From Pedobacter hiemivivus (GTDB lineage Bacteria; Bacteroidota; Bacteroidia; Sphingobacteriales; Sphingobacteriaceae), in NCBI RefSeq assembly GCF_004331685.1, contig NZ_SJSM01000002.1, forward strand, positions 310,001 to 374,000: a stretch of DNA of 64,000 nt. The letters run 5' to 3'. Position 1 is the first letter of the stretch. Each line of letters starts with the position of its first letter. Both the position numbers and the translations under genes were made by a program. The notes under the pieces were generated by a model. It did not search any database and was not told where the DNA came from. It worked only from the letters and a program-made list of their open reading frames with translations. Of this stretch, positions 36,535 to 45,742 are shown piece by piece.

Positions 36535-37575
36535 ATGGAATACAGACAATTAGGCGCATCGGGATTACAGGTACCGGTGCTCAGTTTTGGAACAGCCACT
36601 TTTGGTGGTGGTAATGAATTTTTTAAAGCATGGGGGAGCACACAGACTGAAGAAGCCAAAAGGCTTATTGAGATTTGCCTCGATGCTGGAGTAAACTTTT
36701 TTGATACCGCAGATATTTATTCAGATGGTATGGCTGAAGAAGTATTGGGTAGGGCAATCGCTGGTATACAAAGAGACAAACTCTTGCTATCCACAAAAAC
36801 CACTTTCACCTTTGGTGAAGGGGTTAACAATCAGGGCTCATCCCGTTTTCATATTTTAAAGCAAATAGAGGGTAGCCTCAAGCGCCTCGGAACGGACTAT
36901 ATCGATATTTACCATATGCACGGTTTTGATGGCAATACACCAGTCGAAGAGACCCTGCGTACCCTTGATGACCTGATACAAAGTGGGAAAGTACGCTACA
37001 TTGCGGCCTCTAATTTTTCCGGATGGCATTTGATGAAATCGCTAGGGGTATCAGAAAAATATGGATGGAACCGTTACATTGCTCACCAGGTGTATTATTC
37101 ACTGGCTAACCGTGAGTATGAATGGGAGCTTATGCCTTTAGGACTCGATCAGAAAGTAGGTGCCATCATCTGGTCGCCACTTTCGGCCGGAAGACTGGGC
37201 GGTAAATACGGTCGTAATAAGCCTATTCCAGCAGAAAGTCGTGTAGCTCAGGGTGGTAGCCCCGTGCCAGAAATGGTGGTAAATGAAGAAATATTTTACA
37301 ATACAATAGATGCTCTGAGCGAAGTGGCGGAAGAAACCGGCAAAAGTGTGGCGCAAGTGGCCCTGAACTGGCTACTTCAAAGGCCGACGGTTTCAAGTAT
37401 CATTATCGGAGCAAGGAACGAAACGCAACTGAAGGAGAATTTGGGTGCGGTGGGTTGGAATCTTACTGTCGCGCAGGTTAAAAAATTGGACGAAGCGAGT
37501 ACTGTTCCGCCAATTTATCCTTATTGGCATCAGTGGCAAAACAAAAGCCTGAATCCAACCCCAGACTTTTACTAG
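36535..37575 (+). CDS. Aldo/keto reductase
   Basis: A 346-residue cytoplasmic protein of the NADPH-dependent aldo/keto reductase superfamily. Catalytic tetrad: Asp and Tyr in NFFDTADIYSDG, Lys in LLLSTKTTF, His in DIYHMHGFD. The cofactor region shows IIWSPLSAGRLGGKYG and SSIIIGARNETQLKENLGA. The ending PPIYPYWHQWQN is typical of the voltage-channel-beta-like AKR group. Substrate unknown; many PUL-linked members reduce sugars or keto-sugars. It follows the GH92 by 67 bases and precedes the sigma factor by 105, so it might belong to either unit. Confidence 0.92.
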   Translation: MEYRQLGASGLQVPVLSFGTATFGGGNEFFKAWGSTQTEEAKRLIEICLDAGVNFFDTADIYSDGMAEEVLGRAIAGIQRDKLLLSTKTTFTFGEGVNNQGSSRFHILKQIEGSLKRLGTDYIDIYHMHGFDGNTPVEETLRTLDDLIQSGKVRYIAASNFSGWHLMKSLGVSEKYGWNRYIAHQVYYSLANREYEWELMPLGLDQKVGAIIWSPLSAGRLGGKYGRNKPIPAESRVAQGGSPVPEMVVNEEIFYNTIDALSEVAEETGKSVAQVALNWLLQRPTVSSIIIGARNETQLKENLGAVGWNLTVAQVKKLDEASTVPPIYPYWHQWQNKSLNPTPDFY

Positions 37576-37680
37576 ATCATCAAATGATAGCCCTGCAAGG
37601 CCTTTCTATATAATCGTCAAAATTATTTGTTAACATTTGGTTGCGTTTTTTTGTAACTTTAATGCGGGGGTAATTTCTTT

Positions 37681-38268
37681 ATGGCTGTTAAATCTTTTGT
37701 CAACGAAAGTGAATTGCTTAAACAAATAGCGATTGGAGACCAGCGCGCGTTTAAATTAGTATTCGACCATTACAGACCACAGATTTATACGTTTTCTTTG
37801 AAGTACCTGAAATCTGAATTACAGGCCGAGGAAGTTGTGCAGGAAGTTTTCCTTAAACTATGGAAATTGGAAGACCGCCTAACTACTATAAAAGACCTGG
37901 AAAATTACCTCCTCACTTTGTCCAGAAACAAGTCCTTCGATATGCTTCGACGAATGAAATTGGAGGCCAGGAGCATGGAACCGCTTGGAGATTGGGACAG
38001 GCTTACCAATGATACTGAGGAAGAAGTTTTGCTTAATGATACCCGGAAGGTACTGAACGATGGCATTGCATTATTACCGCCACAACAAAAACAGGTTTAC
38101 CAGCTTTGCCATCAGGAGGGATTGAAATATGATGAGGTTGCAGCCAAGCTAAAACTTTCTCCGCAAACGGTGCAGCGACATATGAAACTGGCACTGCATT
38201 TCCTGCGGGATTACCTGAGTAAACATACCGATGTAGCCGCCATGCTGGTTATTTTGAAATTATTGTAA
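37681..38268 (+). CDS. ECF RNA polymerase sigma factor (Bacteroidota expansion family)
   Basis: A 195-residue sigma-70 ECF factor. Region 2: residues about 20-85 (FKLVFDHYRPQIYTFSLKYL ... EEVVQEVFLKLW). Region 4: about 125-180 with a helix-turn-helix (YDEVAAKLKLSPQTVQRHMK). It is followed directly by a FecR-like anti-sigma factor and an STN-bearing SusC, which is the trans-envelope signalling arrangement: substrate binding at the receptor frees the sigma factor, which then switches on the susCD operon. A region-4 start at LLPPQQKQVYQL is typical of the family. Confidence 0.95.
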   Translation: MAVKSFVNESELLKQIAIGDQRAFKLVFDHYRPQIYTFSLKYLKSELQAEEVVQEVFLKLWKLEDRLTTIKDLENYLLTLSRNKSFDMLRRMKLEARSMEPLGDWDRLTNDTEEEVLLNDTRKVLNDGIALLPPQQKQVYQLCHQEGLKYDEVAAKLKLSPQTVQRHMKLALHFLRDYLSKHTDVAAMLVILKLL

Positions 38269-38342
38269 ATAAAATCATTTTTTTCGTTTTCCATTGCCCC
38301 TCTTTTCCATCTCGCGCGTCCATATATAAAAGGGACTACTAT

Positions 38343-39458
38343 ATGGATCAGAATAACATAAAATATTTGCACCAACAATACCTTAATGATGCGCTTAGTG
38401 AGGCAGAGGCTAAGGAGTGGGAACAGCTATTGAATGATCCGGAACAGGAAGAGCCGCTGAAATTGTTAATGACGGCAACATGGCAAGGGATTATGCCTGC
38501 CGATCTTAAAGATATGCCTGCAGATAAAGCTGATTTAATGGAAAGATTTATTACAGCAAAAGATCAAGGCAGGACAGTTCGCTTGTGGCCACGTATTGCA
38601 ATGGTTGCCGCAGCAATGACGTTGATTTTTGTTGGTGTTTATTTCTTTAAATCTGTCCGCCATCCCGAAGTAAAGAGTGTTGTTGTACGTAATGATGTAG
38701 CCCCAGGTTCAAATAAGGCGACCATAACGTTGGCCAATGGCAAAACAATTAACTTGAGTGGCAGCAAGAGCGGCGTTGTTGTAGATCGCAGCAAAATAGT
38801 TTACAATGATGGCAGTCTTGTTCAGAACTCCTTTGGTGTTCAAACCATCAGCACTCCCAGAGCGGGCACCTATCAAATCACTTTATCTGACGGAACAAAG
38901 GTATGGCTTAATGCAGCTTCCAGTTTAACTTATGCTGCGGGTTTAAATGAGAAAGGAGAGCGGAGGGTGAAGCTTAATGGAGAAGCTTACTTTGAGGTAG
39001 CAAAAGATAAGAGACATCCTTTTGTGGTTGAAAGCAGGGGACAGCATGTCGAAGTATTGGGGACGCATTTTAATATCAACGCTTATGATGATGAGGCGGT
39101 GATTAAAACCACCTTATTAGAAGGTAGCGTAAAAATAAACGACATCATATTAAAACCCAATGAGCAATCACTGCTAACCGGAAATGACATCAAAGTTCGA
39201 CAGGTAGATACCGAAAATGAAATTGCCTGGAAAAACGGGGAGTTCATTTTTAAAGAAGATGACCTAAGAGCAACCATGCGTAAAATAGCCAGGTGGTATG
39301 ATGTCGAAATCATTTATGATGCCTCTGCCCCTGCTATATTGGCACCTGGTGGCTGGGTTTCCCGATCAAAAAACATCTCTGCTGTATTGAAAATTATGGA
39401 AGCAACTGGAAAAGTTCACTTTAAATTAGAAGGAAGGAGGATCACTGTGACGCGATAG
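38343..39458 (+). CDS. FecR-family anti-sigma factor
   Basis: A 371-residue inner-membrane protein. The N-terminal cytoplasmic part (about 1-78) would bind the sigma factor; one transmembrane segment at about 80-102 (IAMVAAAMTLIFVGVYFF); a periplasmic FecR domain at about 120-280 (GTYQITLSDGTKVWLNAASSL, RRVKLNGEAYFEVAKDKRHPF); and a DUF4974 domain at the end (FKEDDLRATMRKIARWYDVEI ... FKLEGRRITVTR) that contacts the receptor STN domain. Located between the sigma gene and the STN-SusC gene, exactly as in other FecIR-like systems. Confidence 0.96.
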   Translation: MDQNNIKYLHQQYLNDALSEAEAKEWEQLLNDPEQEEPLKLLMTATWQGIMPADLKDMPADKADLMERFITAKDQGRTVRLWPRIAMVAAAMTLIFVGVYFFKSVRHPEVKSVVVRNDVAPGSNKATITLANGKTINLSGSKSGVVVDRSKIVYNDGSLVQNSFGVQTISTPRAGTYQITLSDGTKVWLNAASSLTYAAGLNEKGERRVKLNGEAYFEVAKDKRHPFVVESRGQHVEVLGTHFNINAYDDEAVIKTTLLEGSVKINDIILKPNEQSLLTGNDIKVRQVDTENEIAWKNGEFIFKEDDLRATMRKIARWYDVEIIYDASAPAILAPGGWVSRSKNISAVLKIMEATGKVHFKLEGRRITVTR

Positions 39459-39485
39459 TTACACATCAAAATGCTTAACAAAAAA

Positions 39486-39513
39486 GGCCAAAAGTGCTTG
39501 AACACTTCTGGCC
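39486..39513 (-). terminator. Hairpin with T-run readable only on the minus strand (antisense terminator candidate)
   Basis: Arms GGCCA...TGGCC plus inner AAGTG/CACTT form a stem between the anti-sigma gene and the STN-SusC gene. Six A precede it on the + strand, so a transcript on the minus strand would meet the stem and then six U. No gene is on the minus strand here. On the + strand the stem has no following T-run. Confidence 0.5.
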
Positions 39514-39574
39514 AATAGCTGGCATTACGTTAATAAAATTTCTGAAGATCATATCAACTTAACCAACAAAACAA

Positions 39575-42500
39575 ATGTATAAAATTTATATCAGGAAACC
39601 GGGTATAGGCATATTCTGTTTCCATAAATTCTTGCTTGTGATGAAACTAACCACTATCATTTTAATCGCAGCAGTAGTACAGGTAAGCGCAGCTTCCTAT
39701 GCACAGAAAGTAACCCTCGAAAAAAAATCAGCTTCGCTTGAAAGCGTATTTAAGGAATTGCGCAAGCAAACTGGTTATGATTTCTTTTTTGACCGTAACA
39801 GTATGCTAAAAGCCTCTCCTGTAACCATAAGTGTTCAAAATGCGGAGCTTAAAGATGTTTTGGAGCAATTGTTTGCGCACCAGCAACTGAGTTATTCAAT
39901 AGAGAGTAATACGGTTATTGTGAAGGAGAAAACGCCTTCCTTTCTGGACAAGATTATCAATAGTTTTACGGTTATTGATTTGCGTGGCCGTATTTTGGAT
40001 GATAAAGGAACGCCGCTTCCGGGGGCTACCGTGAAAATTAAAGGGACGAATATCATCGCGCTTGCAAATATAAATGGCGAGTTTAGAATAAATAATGTAA
40101 GTGAAGGTGCCATTCTGGTCATCAATTACATCGGTTATAATAGTGTAAGCCTCCCAGCAAAACGGGATATGGGGAACATCACACTTATGGTCAGTACCTC
40201 CCAGTTGGACCAGGTTCAGGTAATTGCCTATGGTACTTCCACCAAGCGTGCTAATACAGGTTCTCAGGCCGGAATTAAAGCGGCTGATATTGAAAAACAG
40301 GTGGTTAACAATCCCATCGAAGCTCTTATTGGCAGAATTACGGGCCTGGAAGTAACACAGCAAAGCGGAATGGCGGGAACGGCGTTTACCATTCGCATAC
40401 GCGGATTGAACAGTTTACGACAAAACGCCAATGAACCATTAGTGCTGATTGACGGCATTCCTTTCCAAACAACATCGTTGTTGACCCCGGCGAGCATAGC
40501 AACAGTCAAGGAAATGAGTCCATTAAGCAGTTTGAACGCCGCTGACATCGAAAGCATTGATGTGCTTAAAGATGCAGATGCAACTGCCATATATGGCAGC
40601 CGGGGAGCTAATGGGGTTATCCTGATTACCACCAAAAAGGGTAAAGCGGGCAAAACTGCGGTAAATTTTAATATCTCCTCTGGTGCCGGCAAGATCGCCA
40701 GAAAGGCAAATGTGCTCAATCTCCGGGAATACCTGGATATGCGTTATGAAACATTCAGAAACGATGGTGCCGATTTCGAAAAATCTGCTTATGCCTGGGA
40801 TCTTAATGATTGGGATACTACCAGGAATACCGATTGGCAGGACAAGCTGCTTGGTGGGACGGCGCGTTTTTCTAATATGCAGGTTTCCATGACCGGAGGC
40901 GATGAACGAACCAATTATAATTTTGGTGCGGGGTATCTCCGTCAAACCAGCGTTTACCCGATCAAATATGCAGATCAAAAATATAATGGACGTCTGGCCA
41001 TTAACCATACGGCAACGAACCAGAAGTTTAAAGTACAATTTTTAGCCACGTATGGTTCTGAAGACAACAGGCTGCCAGCAGTTGATCTTGTTTCGGCTGC
41101 GCTTACGCTTTCGCCGAATGCTCCGGATCTGTATGACGCTCAAGGTAAGCTGAACTGGGACAATAGCCGCTTGCTTTGGGAGAACCCCATGGCAAAACTC
41201 CAGCAGACTACTCACAGCAAAACCAACACCTTCACTTCTAATGCGACAGTAAGCTATGAGCTGCCAAAAGGAATTGCATTGAAAACGTTATTCGGCTTTA
41301 ACAATAATAACAACAATGCCCTCGATCTTCAGCCATCTACAGTGTTCAATCCATCACAGGCTGCCAGTCTGGCTGAATTCTACCGCAAATCTAATAATAC
41401 AATAACCAATACCAGTACCTGGAATATCGAACCCCAGCTTACCTATACGACTAAAGTTGGGCCTGGAATAATCAATGTGCTTGCAGGGGCAACTTTTCAG
41501 CGAACAAGAACAAATGCTTTGACAAATACTGGCTATGGATATAAGGACGATGACCTTCTAAGTAACTTGTCGGCCGCATCAAGGATTACTGGTAGCAGGA
41601 CATTAAGCGAATACAATTATAATGCAATATTTAGCCGGATTGGTTACAACATCGCTAACAGATACATTTTAAACTTCACAGGTAGAAGAGATGGTTCAAG
41701 CAGGTTTGCCCGCGGCAAGCAGTTTGGTAATTTCGGTGCTGTTGGTGCTGCATGGCTCTTCGCAGAAGAATCCTGGATCAAAAACTCCTTACCATTCCTG
41801 AGTTATGGAAAGCTACGGGGAAGCTATGGCATTACGGGTAACGATATGATTGGGGATTACGCTTACTTTCAGCTCTATAACAGCACCAATTTAAGATATG
41901 GACCTGCTGGCTATGGTGGTGACGGGGTATTAACCCCAGACAAACTGGAAAATGACAAGTTTGGCTGGGAAACCAACAAGAAGGCAGAAGCAGCCCTGGA
42001 GCTTGGATTTTTTAAGGACAGGATTTTATTCAGCACAAACTATTACCATAACCGTTCCTCTAATATGCTGGTAGATTATCCCTTGGCAGCGACTACCGGG
42101 TTTACCGGAATTATAAGTAATCTGCCTGCGCTGATACAAAACTCCGGATGGGAATTTGAATTGAATACGGTAAACCTAAAAAGTAAAAATTTTACCTGGT
42201 CCAGTTCCTTTAATTTAACCTTGCCTAAGAATAAATTAGTGAGGTTTGACGGAATCGAGAATTCCAGCTATAAGGATACGTATGTGGTTGGGCATCCGCT
42301 GAGTATGGTCAAAACTGTGTTGCCTTACGATGTAAATCCACAAACCGGGGTTAGAGAATTTAAAAATGCTCAAGGCATGGTCATCTCGCCTTATGAATTG
42401 ACACTTAAGGATGTGGTTAACATTGTTGATCTTTTTAAGGACTATTACGGTGGATTGAATAATAGTTTCAGTTATAAAGGATTTTCCCTGGATGTTTTCT

Positions 42501-42946
42501 TACAGTTCTCAAAGCAGAGGGGCAACTACACCACCAGTACAGCATTCAGATCTAATCAGTTCAGTTTACCTGGTTTTATCGGAAATATGGCGTCGGACAA
42601 GTATGCAAACAGGTGGACCACACCCGGGCAGACAGGAGCAATGTTTCAGCGGTTAACGCAGGATCTTACTTTTGCGCAACCAGCAGCTATAGCAGCGCAA
42701 CTTCAACCGTCATTAGATCCCGCATACTACTTGGATATCTCCTATTTACGCTTAAAGAACGTATCGCTTTCCTATACACTGCCCTCAAGTTTTCAGAAAA
42801 AACTAAGGTTGCAGAATGCACGGATATTTATTCAGGGTCAAAACCTGTTGACTTTTACGAACTATCCGGGAATGGATCCTGAAAACCAGTCGGGAGGTTT
42901 GCCTCCGTTGAAAATACTAACAGCAGGTTTACAGCTCACCTTTTAA
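39575..42946 (+). CDS. SusC-family TonB-dependent transducer with STN domain
   Basis: A 1123-residue SusC. The long basic leader before the signal core (FLLVMKLTTIILIAAVVQVSA) is usual in this subtype; an alternative ATG lies at 39641. Residues about 48-105 are an STN domain (SLESVFKELRKQTGYDFFFD ... LEQLFAHQQLSYSIESNTV), which touches the anti-sigma factor in the periplasm. Then a carboxypeptidase-like domain (RGRILDDKGTPLPGATVKI), the plug (NNPIEALIGRITGLEV, YGSRGANGVILITTKKG) and the barrel ending in LKILTAGLQLTF. It both transports and senses its substrate. The sigma and anti-sigma genes directly upstream complete the signalling path. Confidence 0.97.
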   Translation: MYKIYIRKPGIGIFCFHKFLLVMKLTTIILIAAVVQVSAASYAQKVTLEKKSASLESVFKELRKQTGYDFFFDRNSMLKASPVTISVQNAELKDVLEQLFAHQQLSYSIESNTVIVKEKTPSFLDKIINSFTVIDLRGRILDDKGTPLPGATVKIKGTNIIALANINGEFRINNVSEGAILVINYIGYNSVSLPAKRDMGNITLMVSTSQLDQVQVIAYGTSTKRANTGSQAGIKAADIEKQVVNNPIEALIGRITGLEVTQQSGMAGTAFTIRIRGLNSLRQNANEPLVLIDGIPFQTTSLLTPASIATVKEMSPLSSLNAADIESIDVLKDADATAIYGSRGANGVILITTKKGKAGKTAVNFNISSGAGKIARKANVLNLREYLDMRYETFRNDGADFEKSAYAWDLNDWDTTRNTDWQDKLLGGTARFSNMQVSMTGGDERTNYNFGAGYLRQTSVYPIKYADQKYNGRLAINHTATNQKFKVQFLATYGSEDNRLPAVDLVSAALTLSPNAPDLYDAQGKLNWDNSRLLWENPMAKLQQTTHSKTNTFTSNATVSYELPKGIALKTLFGFNNNNNNALDLQPSTVFNPSQAASLAEFYRKSNNTITNTSTWNIEPQLTYTTKVGPGIINVLAGATFQRTRTNALTNTGYGYKDDDLLSNLSAASRITGSRTLSEYNYNAIFSRIGYNIANRYILNFTGRRDGSSRFARGKQFGNFGAVGAAWLFAEESWIKNSLPFLSYGKLRGSYGITGNDMIGDYAYFQLYNSTNLRYGPAGYGGDGVLTPDKLENDKFGWETNKKAEAALELGFFKDRILFSTNYYHNRSSNMLVDYPLAATTGFTGIISNLPALIQNSGWEFELNTVNLKSKNFTWSSSFNLTLPKNKLVRFDGIENSSYKDTYVVGHPLSMVKTVLPYDVNPQTGVREFKNAQGMVISPYELTLKDVVNIVDLFKDYYGGLNNSFSYKGFSLDVFLQFSKQRGNYTTSTAFRSNQFSLPGFIGNMASDKYANRWTTPGQTGAMFQRLTQDLTFAQPAAIAAQLQPSLDPAYYLDISYLRLKNVSLSYTLPSSFQKKLRLQNARIFIQGQNLLTFTNYPGMDPENQSGGLPPLKILTAGLQLTF

Positions 42947-42956
42947 TATTTAAGTC

Positions 42957-44429
42957 ATGAAAATCAGAAATATAAATATCATTGCAATTGGATGCCTTAT
43001 AGTAGGCATATCCTGCAAGAAATTCATCGAGGTGGATGGTCCGCAGACTTCTATCACTCAAAGCGAGGTCTATTCCAGCAACGAAAAGGCAACGGCAGCA
43101 GTAAGCTATATTTACTACGATATGGTGGCTACAGATGCGTTTGCACAGGGCTATAGGGGCATCAGTATGGTAGGGGGACTGGCAGCAGATGAATTGAAGA
43201 CCTATTCTTCACAAGTGGACTATACACAGATCAATACCAATGCGATATTGCCGGATAATATAAGTCTTTATGAAATGTGGAGCAATGCCTACACCAATAT
43301 TTATCGGGCAAATTCTGTAATAGAAAATATTGCAAAGTCGCCCGCACTTTCAGATGCGGTTAAAAACCAATTAATTGGAGAGTCCAAGTTTATGCGCGCC
43401 TTCCTGCATTTTTATCTCTCAGGACTGTTTGGTAAAATTCCGCTGGCAATGACTACGGATTATAACATCAATACCCGACTGGAACGGAAACCACTAACGG
43501 AAGTCTACAGTACGATTGTTGCTGATTTAAAAGATGCCCAGTCACTGTTGTCAGATCAGTATTTAAGCGGAACAAATACCGTTACTACACTGCGTATCAG
43601 ACCAAATAAAGCGGCTGCAACGGCCATGCTGGCTAAGGTTTATTTATATATGCAGGATTGGACAAATGCAGAGGCGCAGGCATCAGTCCTTATTGGAAAC
43701 AGCACTTACGTGCTTGAACCAGATCTGCTTAATGTGTTTAAGGCCAGCAGCAGAGAGGCCATTTGGCATCTGCAGCCTGCCGTTACACCTATGTATACTC
43801 AGGACGGGGCGGCGCTACTTGTCACTGCAAATCCTGCAAGCGCAAGTTTCGGTTTTACAAACAATTCTGTGCTTACACAGTCACTTTACAATGCGTTTGA
43901 GCTTACAGATAAGCGAAGGGCCAATTGGATAGGAACGCTTACCGTACCTGCAGGCACTTTTAGATTTGCAAGCAAGTATAAATCGAATCCTGGCAATACG
44001 GCAACTCCTGAATTCCTGATGGCATTCAGATTGGCCGAGCAATACCTGATCCGGGCCGAGGCCAGGGCGATGCAGGGGAAACTGACAGGAGCTAACAGTG
44101 CAGCACAAGATGTCAATACGATACGGAATAGAGCTTTTGATACACCTGCACTAAAAGTAACCAATGCTACCACTTTGACCGAGATGATGGTTGCCATTGA
44201 ATATGAGCGTAAGACAGAGTTATTTACTGAATGGGGAAACCGCATGATGGATATCAGGCGCTGGAAAGGTTTTGCCAATCCCGGGGTTAACCGTGCTGAT
44301 GAAGTGATGCCAACGGTGATGTCAGAGAAAGGAGGTACCTGGAGCGCTTACAAAACCTTGTTCCCTATTCCAGTTGCCGATATCAGAAAGAATTCTAACC
44401 TGGATCAAAACCCTGGATATGGTCTTTAA
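42957..44429 (+). CDS. SusD/RagB-family lipoprotein of PUL 3
   Basis: A 490-residue lipoprotein (lipobox GISC, Cys near 20). SusD features: LIGESKFMRAFLHFYLSGLFGKIPLA-like core, late EYERKTELFTEWGNRMMDIRRWKG and the ending NSNLDQNPGYGL. It starts 11 bases after the STN-SusC. It lids that receptor. The short length is typical of SusD homologues in sigma/anti-sigma-controlled systems. Confidence 0.96.
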   Translation: MKIRNINIIAIGCLIVGISCKKFIEVDGPQTSITQSEVYSSNEKATAAVSYIYYDMVATDAFAQGYRGISMVGGLAADELKTYSSQVDYTQINTNAILPDNISLYEMWSNAYTNIYRANSVIENIAKSPALSDAVKNQLIGESKFMRAFLHFYLSGLFGKIPLAMTTDYNINTRLERKPLTEVYSTIVADLKDAQSLLSDQYLSGTNTVTTLRIRPNKAAATAMLAKVYLYMQDWTNAEAQASVLIGNSTYVLEPDLLNVFKASSREAIWHLQPAVTPMYTQDGAALLVTANPASASFGFTNNSVLTQSLYNAFELTDKRRANWIGTLTVPAGTFRFASKYKSNPGNTATPEFLMAFRLAEQYLIRAEARAMQGKLTGANSAAQDVNTIRNRAFDTPALKVTNATTLTEMMVAIEYERKTELFTEWGNRMMDIRRWKGFANPGVNRADEVMPTVMSEKGGTWSAYKTLFPIPVADIRKNSNLDQNPGYGL

Positions 44430-44463
44430 ACAAAAAACAAGCTTTATTAAAATAATTAAACAG

Positions 44464-45582
44464 ATGAGAACGACAACGATATTATCCTTATTACTTTTAA
44501 CGGGCACCTTAGCAGCCCAGGTAAAGAAACCCAAAGGCTTTACACTTAACGGTCATTTAGCCAACGCAGCTAGTAAAATGGTTTACTTTTCTGATGGAAG
44601 AAATACTGCCGAAAAAGTGTTTTACATGGACTCAACGCTTACGGATGCTATGGGCAGGTTTACTTTCAAAGGTATTATTGCCGAGCCTCGTCAGTTTCTT
44701 TTGCAGGTTAAAAATGCAAAAAGAGGCGCTATCATTTACATGGAAAATGCTAATATTCTAATAGAGGGGAATGCAGACTCATTAACAAATGTACGGGTTA
44801 AAGGGGCTAAAGAAGAAGCGATCAGACAGGAATGGATGAAATTAAATGATCCTGTAGCACAAAAAAAATGGGCAGATGAGATTAGCAGAGACTATGATAC
44901 AGCTGTTGAGCGAAAGGATAGCGCTGCTATGAAGCTGGAGAAAGAAAAGCTGGGGATGAGATATACAGAAAATTTGATTAAGAAGATCAAAACCATCGTT
45001 GATAAATACCCCAATTCTGTGATGTCGGTGGATCTGATAGGTTTCGTGGCCACTTTCCAGGAAAATCATACCGCAGACAGCTTGTTGAAAGTGGTCGAAC
45101 AAACTACTGCGGGGCGTTATACGCAGACAAAAGAGCTCAGAAAACAACTTAACATTACATTGAGTCAGACAATCGGGTCTAAGGCTCCCGACTTCCTGCA
45201 ACCTGATACCGCAGGTAAGCTCATTTCTCTTTCTTCAATGAAAGGCAAATATGTACTACTTGATTTTTGGGCAAGCTGGTGTACGCCTTGCAGAGCCGAA
45301 AACCCTTATTTACTAAAAGCATATGCCAGGTTTAAGGATAAGGGATTTACCATATTGTCTGTTTCTTTGGATGGTGACCGAAAAGCCTGGCTCAGCGCCG
45401 TTAAACACGATAACTTATTGTGGCCACAGGTTGGCGATCTCAAGGCAGCAGCAAATGAAGTAGCCAAGTCATACGGGGTAAGGGGTATACCTGCTAATTT
45501 CTTAATTGATCCGCAGGGTAAAATCGTTGCGAAAAATCTTAGAGGAGATAAATTAGAAAAGCAACTGGAAAAATTGTTTTAA
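44464..45582 (+). CDS. TlpA/ResA-like thioredoxin-fold protein with N-terminal DUF4369-type domain, exported
   Basis: The frame extends back into susD (44374), but the ATG at 44464 gives a signal peptide (RTTTILSLLLLTGTLAAQ) and 372 residues. Residues about 25-130 look like the DUF4369 beta domain common in Bacteroidota thioredoxins; about 135-230 are helical; residues about 240-372 form an AhpC/TSA-Redoxin domain with Cys273-x-x-Cys276 in LLDFWASWCTPCRAEN and a cis-Pro near GVRGIPANFLID. It is a periplasmic thiol-disulfide oxidoreductase. It is the last gene of PUL 3 and the only enzyme in it besides the aldo/keto reductase. Confidence 0.92.
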   Translation: MRTTTILSLLLLTGTLAAQVKKPKGFTLNGHLANAASKMVYFSDGRNTAEKVFYMDSTLTDAMGRFTFKGIIAEPRQFLLQVKNAKRGAIIYMENANILIEGNADSLTNVRVKGAKEEAIRQEWMKLNDPVAQKKWADEISRDYDTAVERKDSAAMKLEKEKLGMRYTENLIKKIKTIVDKYPNSVMSVDLIGFVATFQENHTADSLLKVVEQTTAGRYTQTKELRKQLNITLSQTIGSKAPDFLQPDTAGKLISLSSMKGKYVLLDFWASWCTPCRAENPYLLKAYARFKDKGFTILSVSLDGDRKAWLSAVKHDNLLWPQVGDLKAAANEVAKSYGVRGIPANFLIDPQGKIVAKNLRGDKLEKQLEKLF

Positions 45583-45588
45583 TGGGGT

Positions 45589-45617
45589 CAGGGCCGGCAT
45601 CCGCCGGGCCTGCTTTT
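45589..45617 (+). terminator. GC-rich hairpin, likely terminator of PUL 3
   Basis: GGCCGGC and GCCGGGCC around an ATCC loop pair with one bulged G, just after the thioredoxin stop codon, and are followed by CTTTTA. The T-run is short, so termination may be partial; two more hairpins follow before the next gene. Confidence 0.5.
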
Positions 45618-45623
45618 AAGAAT

Positions 45624-45664
45624 GCTATCGCTTTCTACACTGTTCCTTCGTGGTAGCGATTAGC
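45624..45664. other. Imperfect inverted repeat (GCTATCGCT / AGCGATTAGC)
   Basis: Arms at 45624-45632 and 45655-45664 pair with one bulged base around a loop of about 22 bases. It is the middle one of three tandem hairpins in the 160-base gap between PUL 3 and PUL 4. It is not followed by a T-run on the + strand. Confidence 0.4.
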
Positions 45665-45668
45665 AGGT

Positions 45669-45696
45669 AAAGTTCAGCGCGAAAGCGCTGAACTTT
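45669..45696 (+). terminator. Perfect 12-bp stem with GAAA tetraloop, terminator-like
   Basis: AAAGTTCAGCGC (45669-45680) pairs with GCGCTGAACTTT (45685-45696) around GAAA, a GNRA tetraloop. The stem ends in TTTTA on + and TTTAC on -, so it could act in either direction. It is 46 bases upstream of the hybrid sensor gene. Confidence 0.6.
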
Positions 45697-45742
45697 TATA
45701 TTATTATACAAATAGAAAATATTCGGTTATCTTAATAGAATA

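Noticed and set aside
37621..37661. Possible promoter for the ECF sigma gene (TTTG with TAACTTTA)
   Set aside because: The last base of the -7 box does not fit and spacing is 14 or 24 bases, outside the usual range, so I did not list it as a feature.
40264..41038. Two long antisense open frames (about 151 and 171 aa) inside the STN-SusC gene
   Set aside because: They lie entirely within a certain gene, have no start signal or recognisable domain, and show composition expected of the shadow frame.
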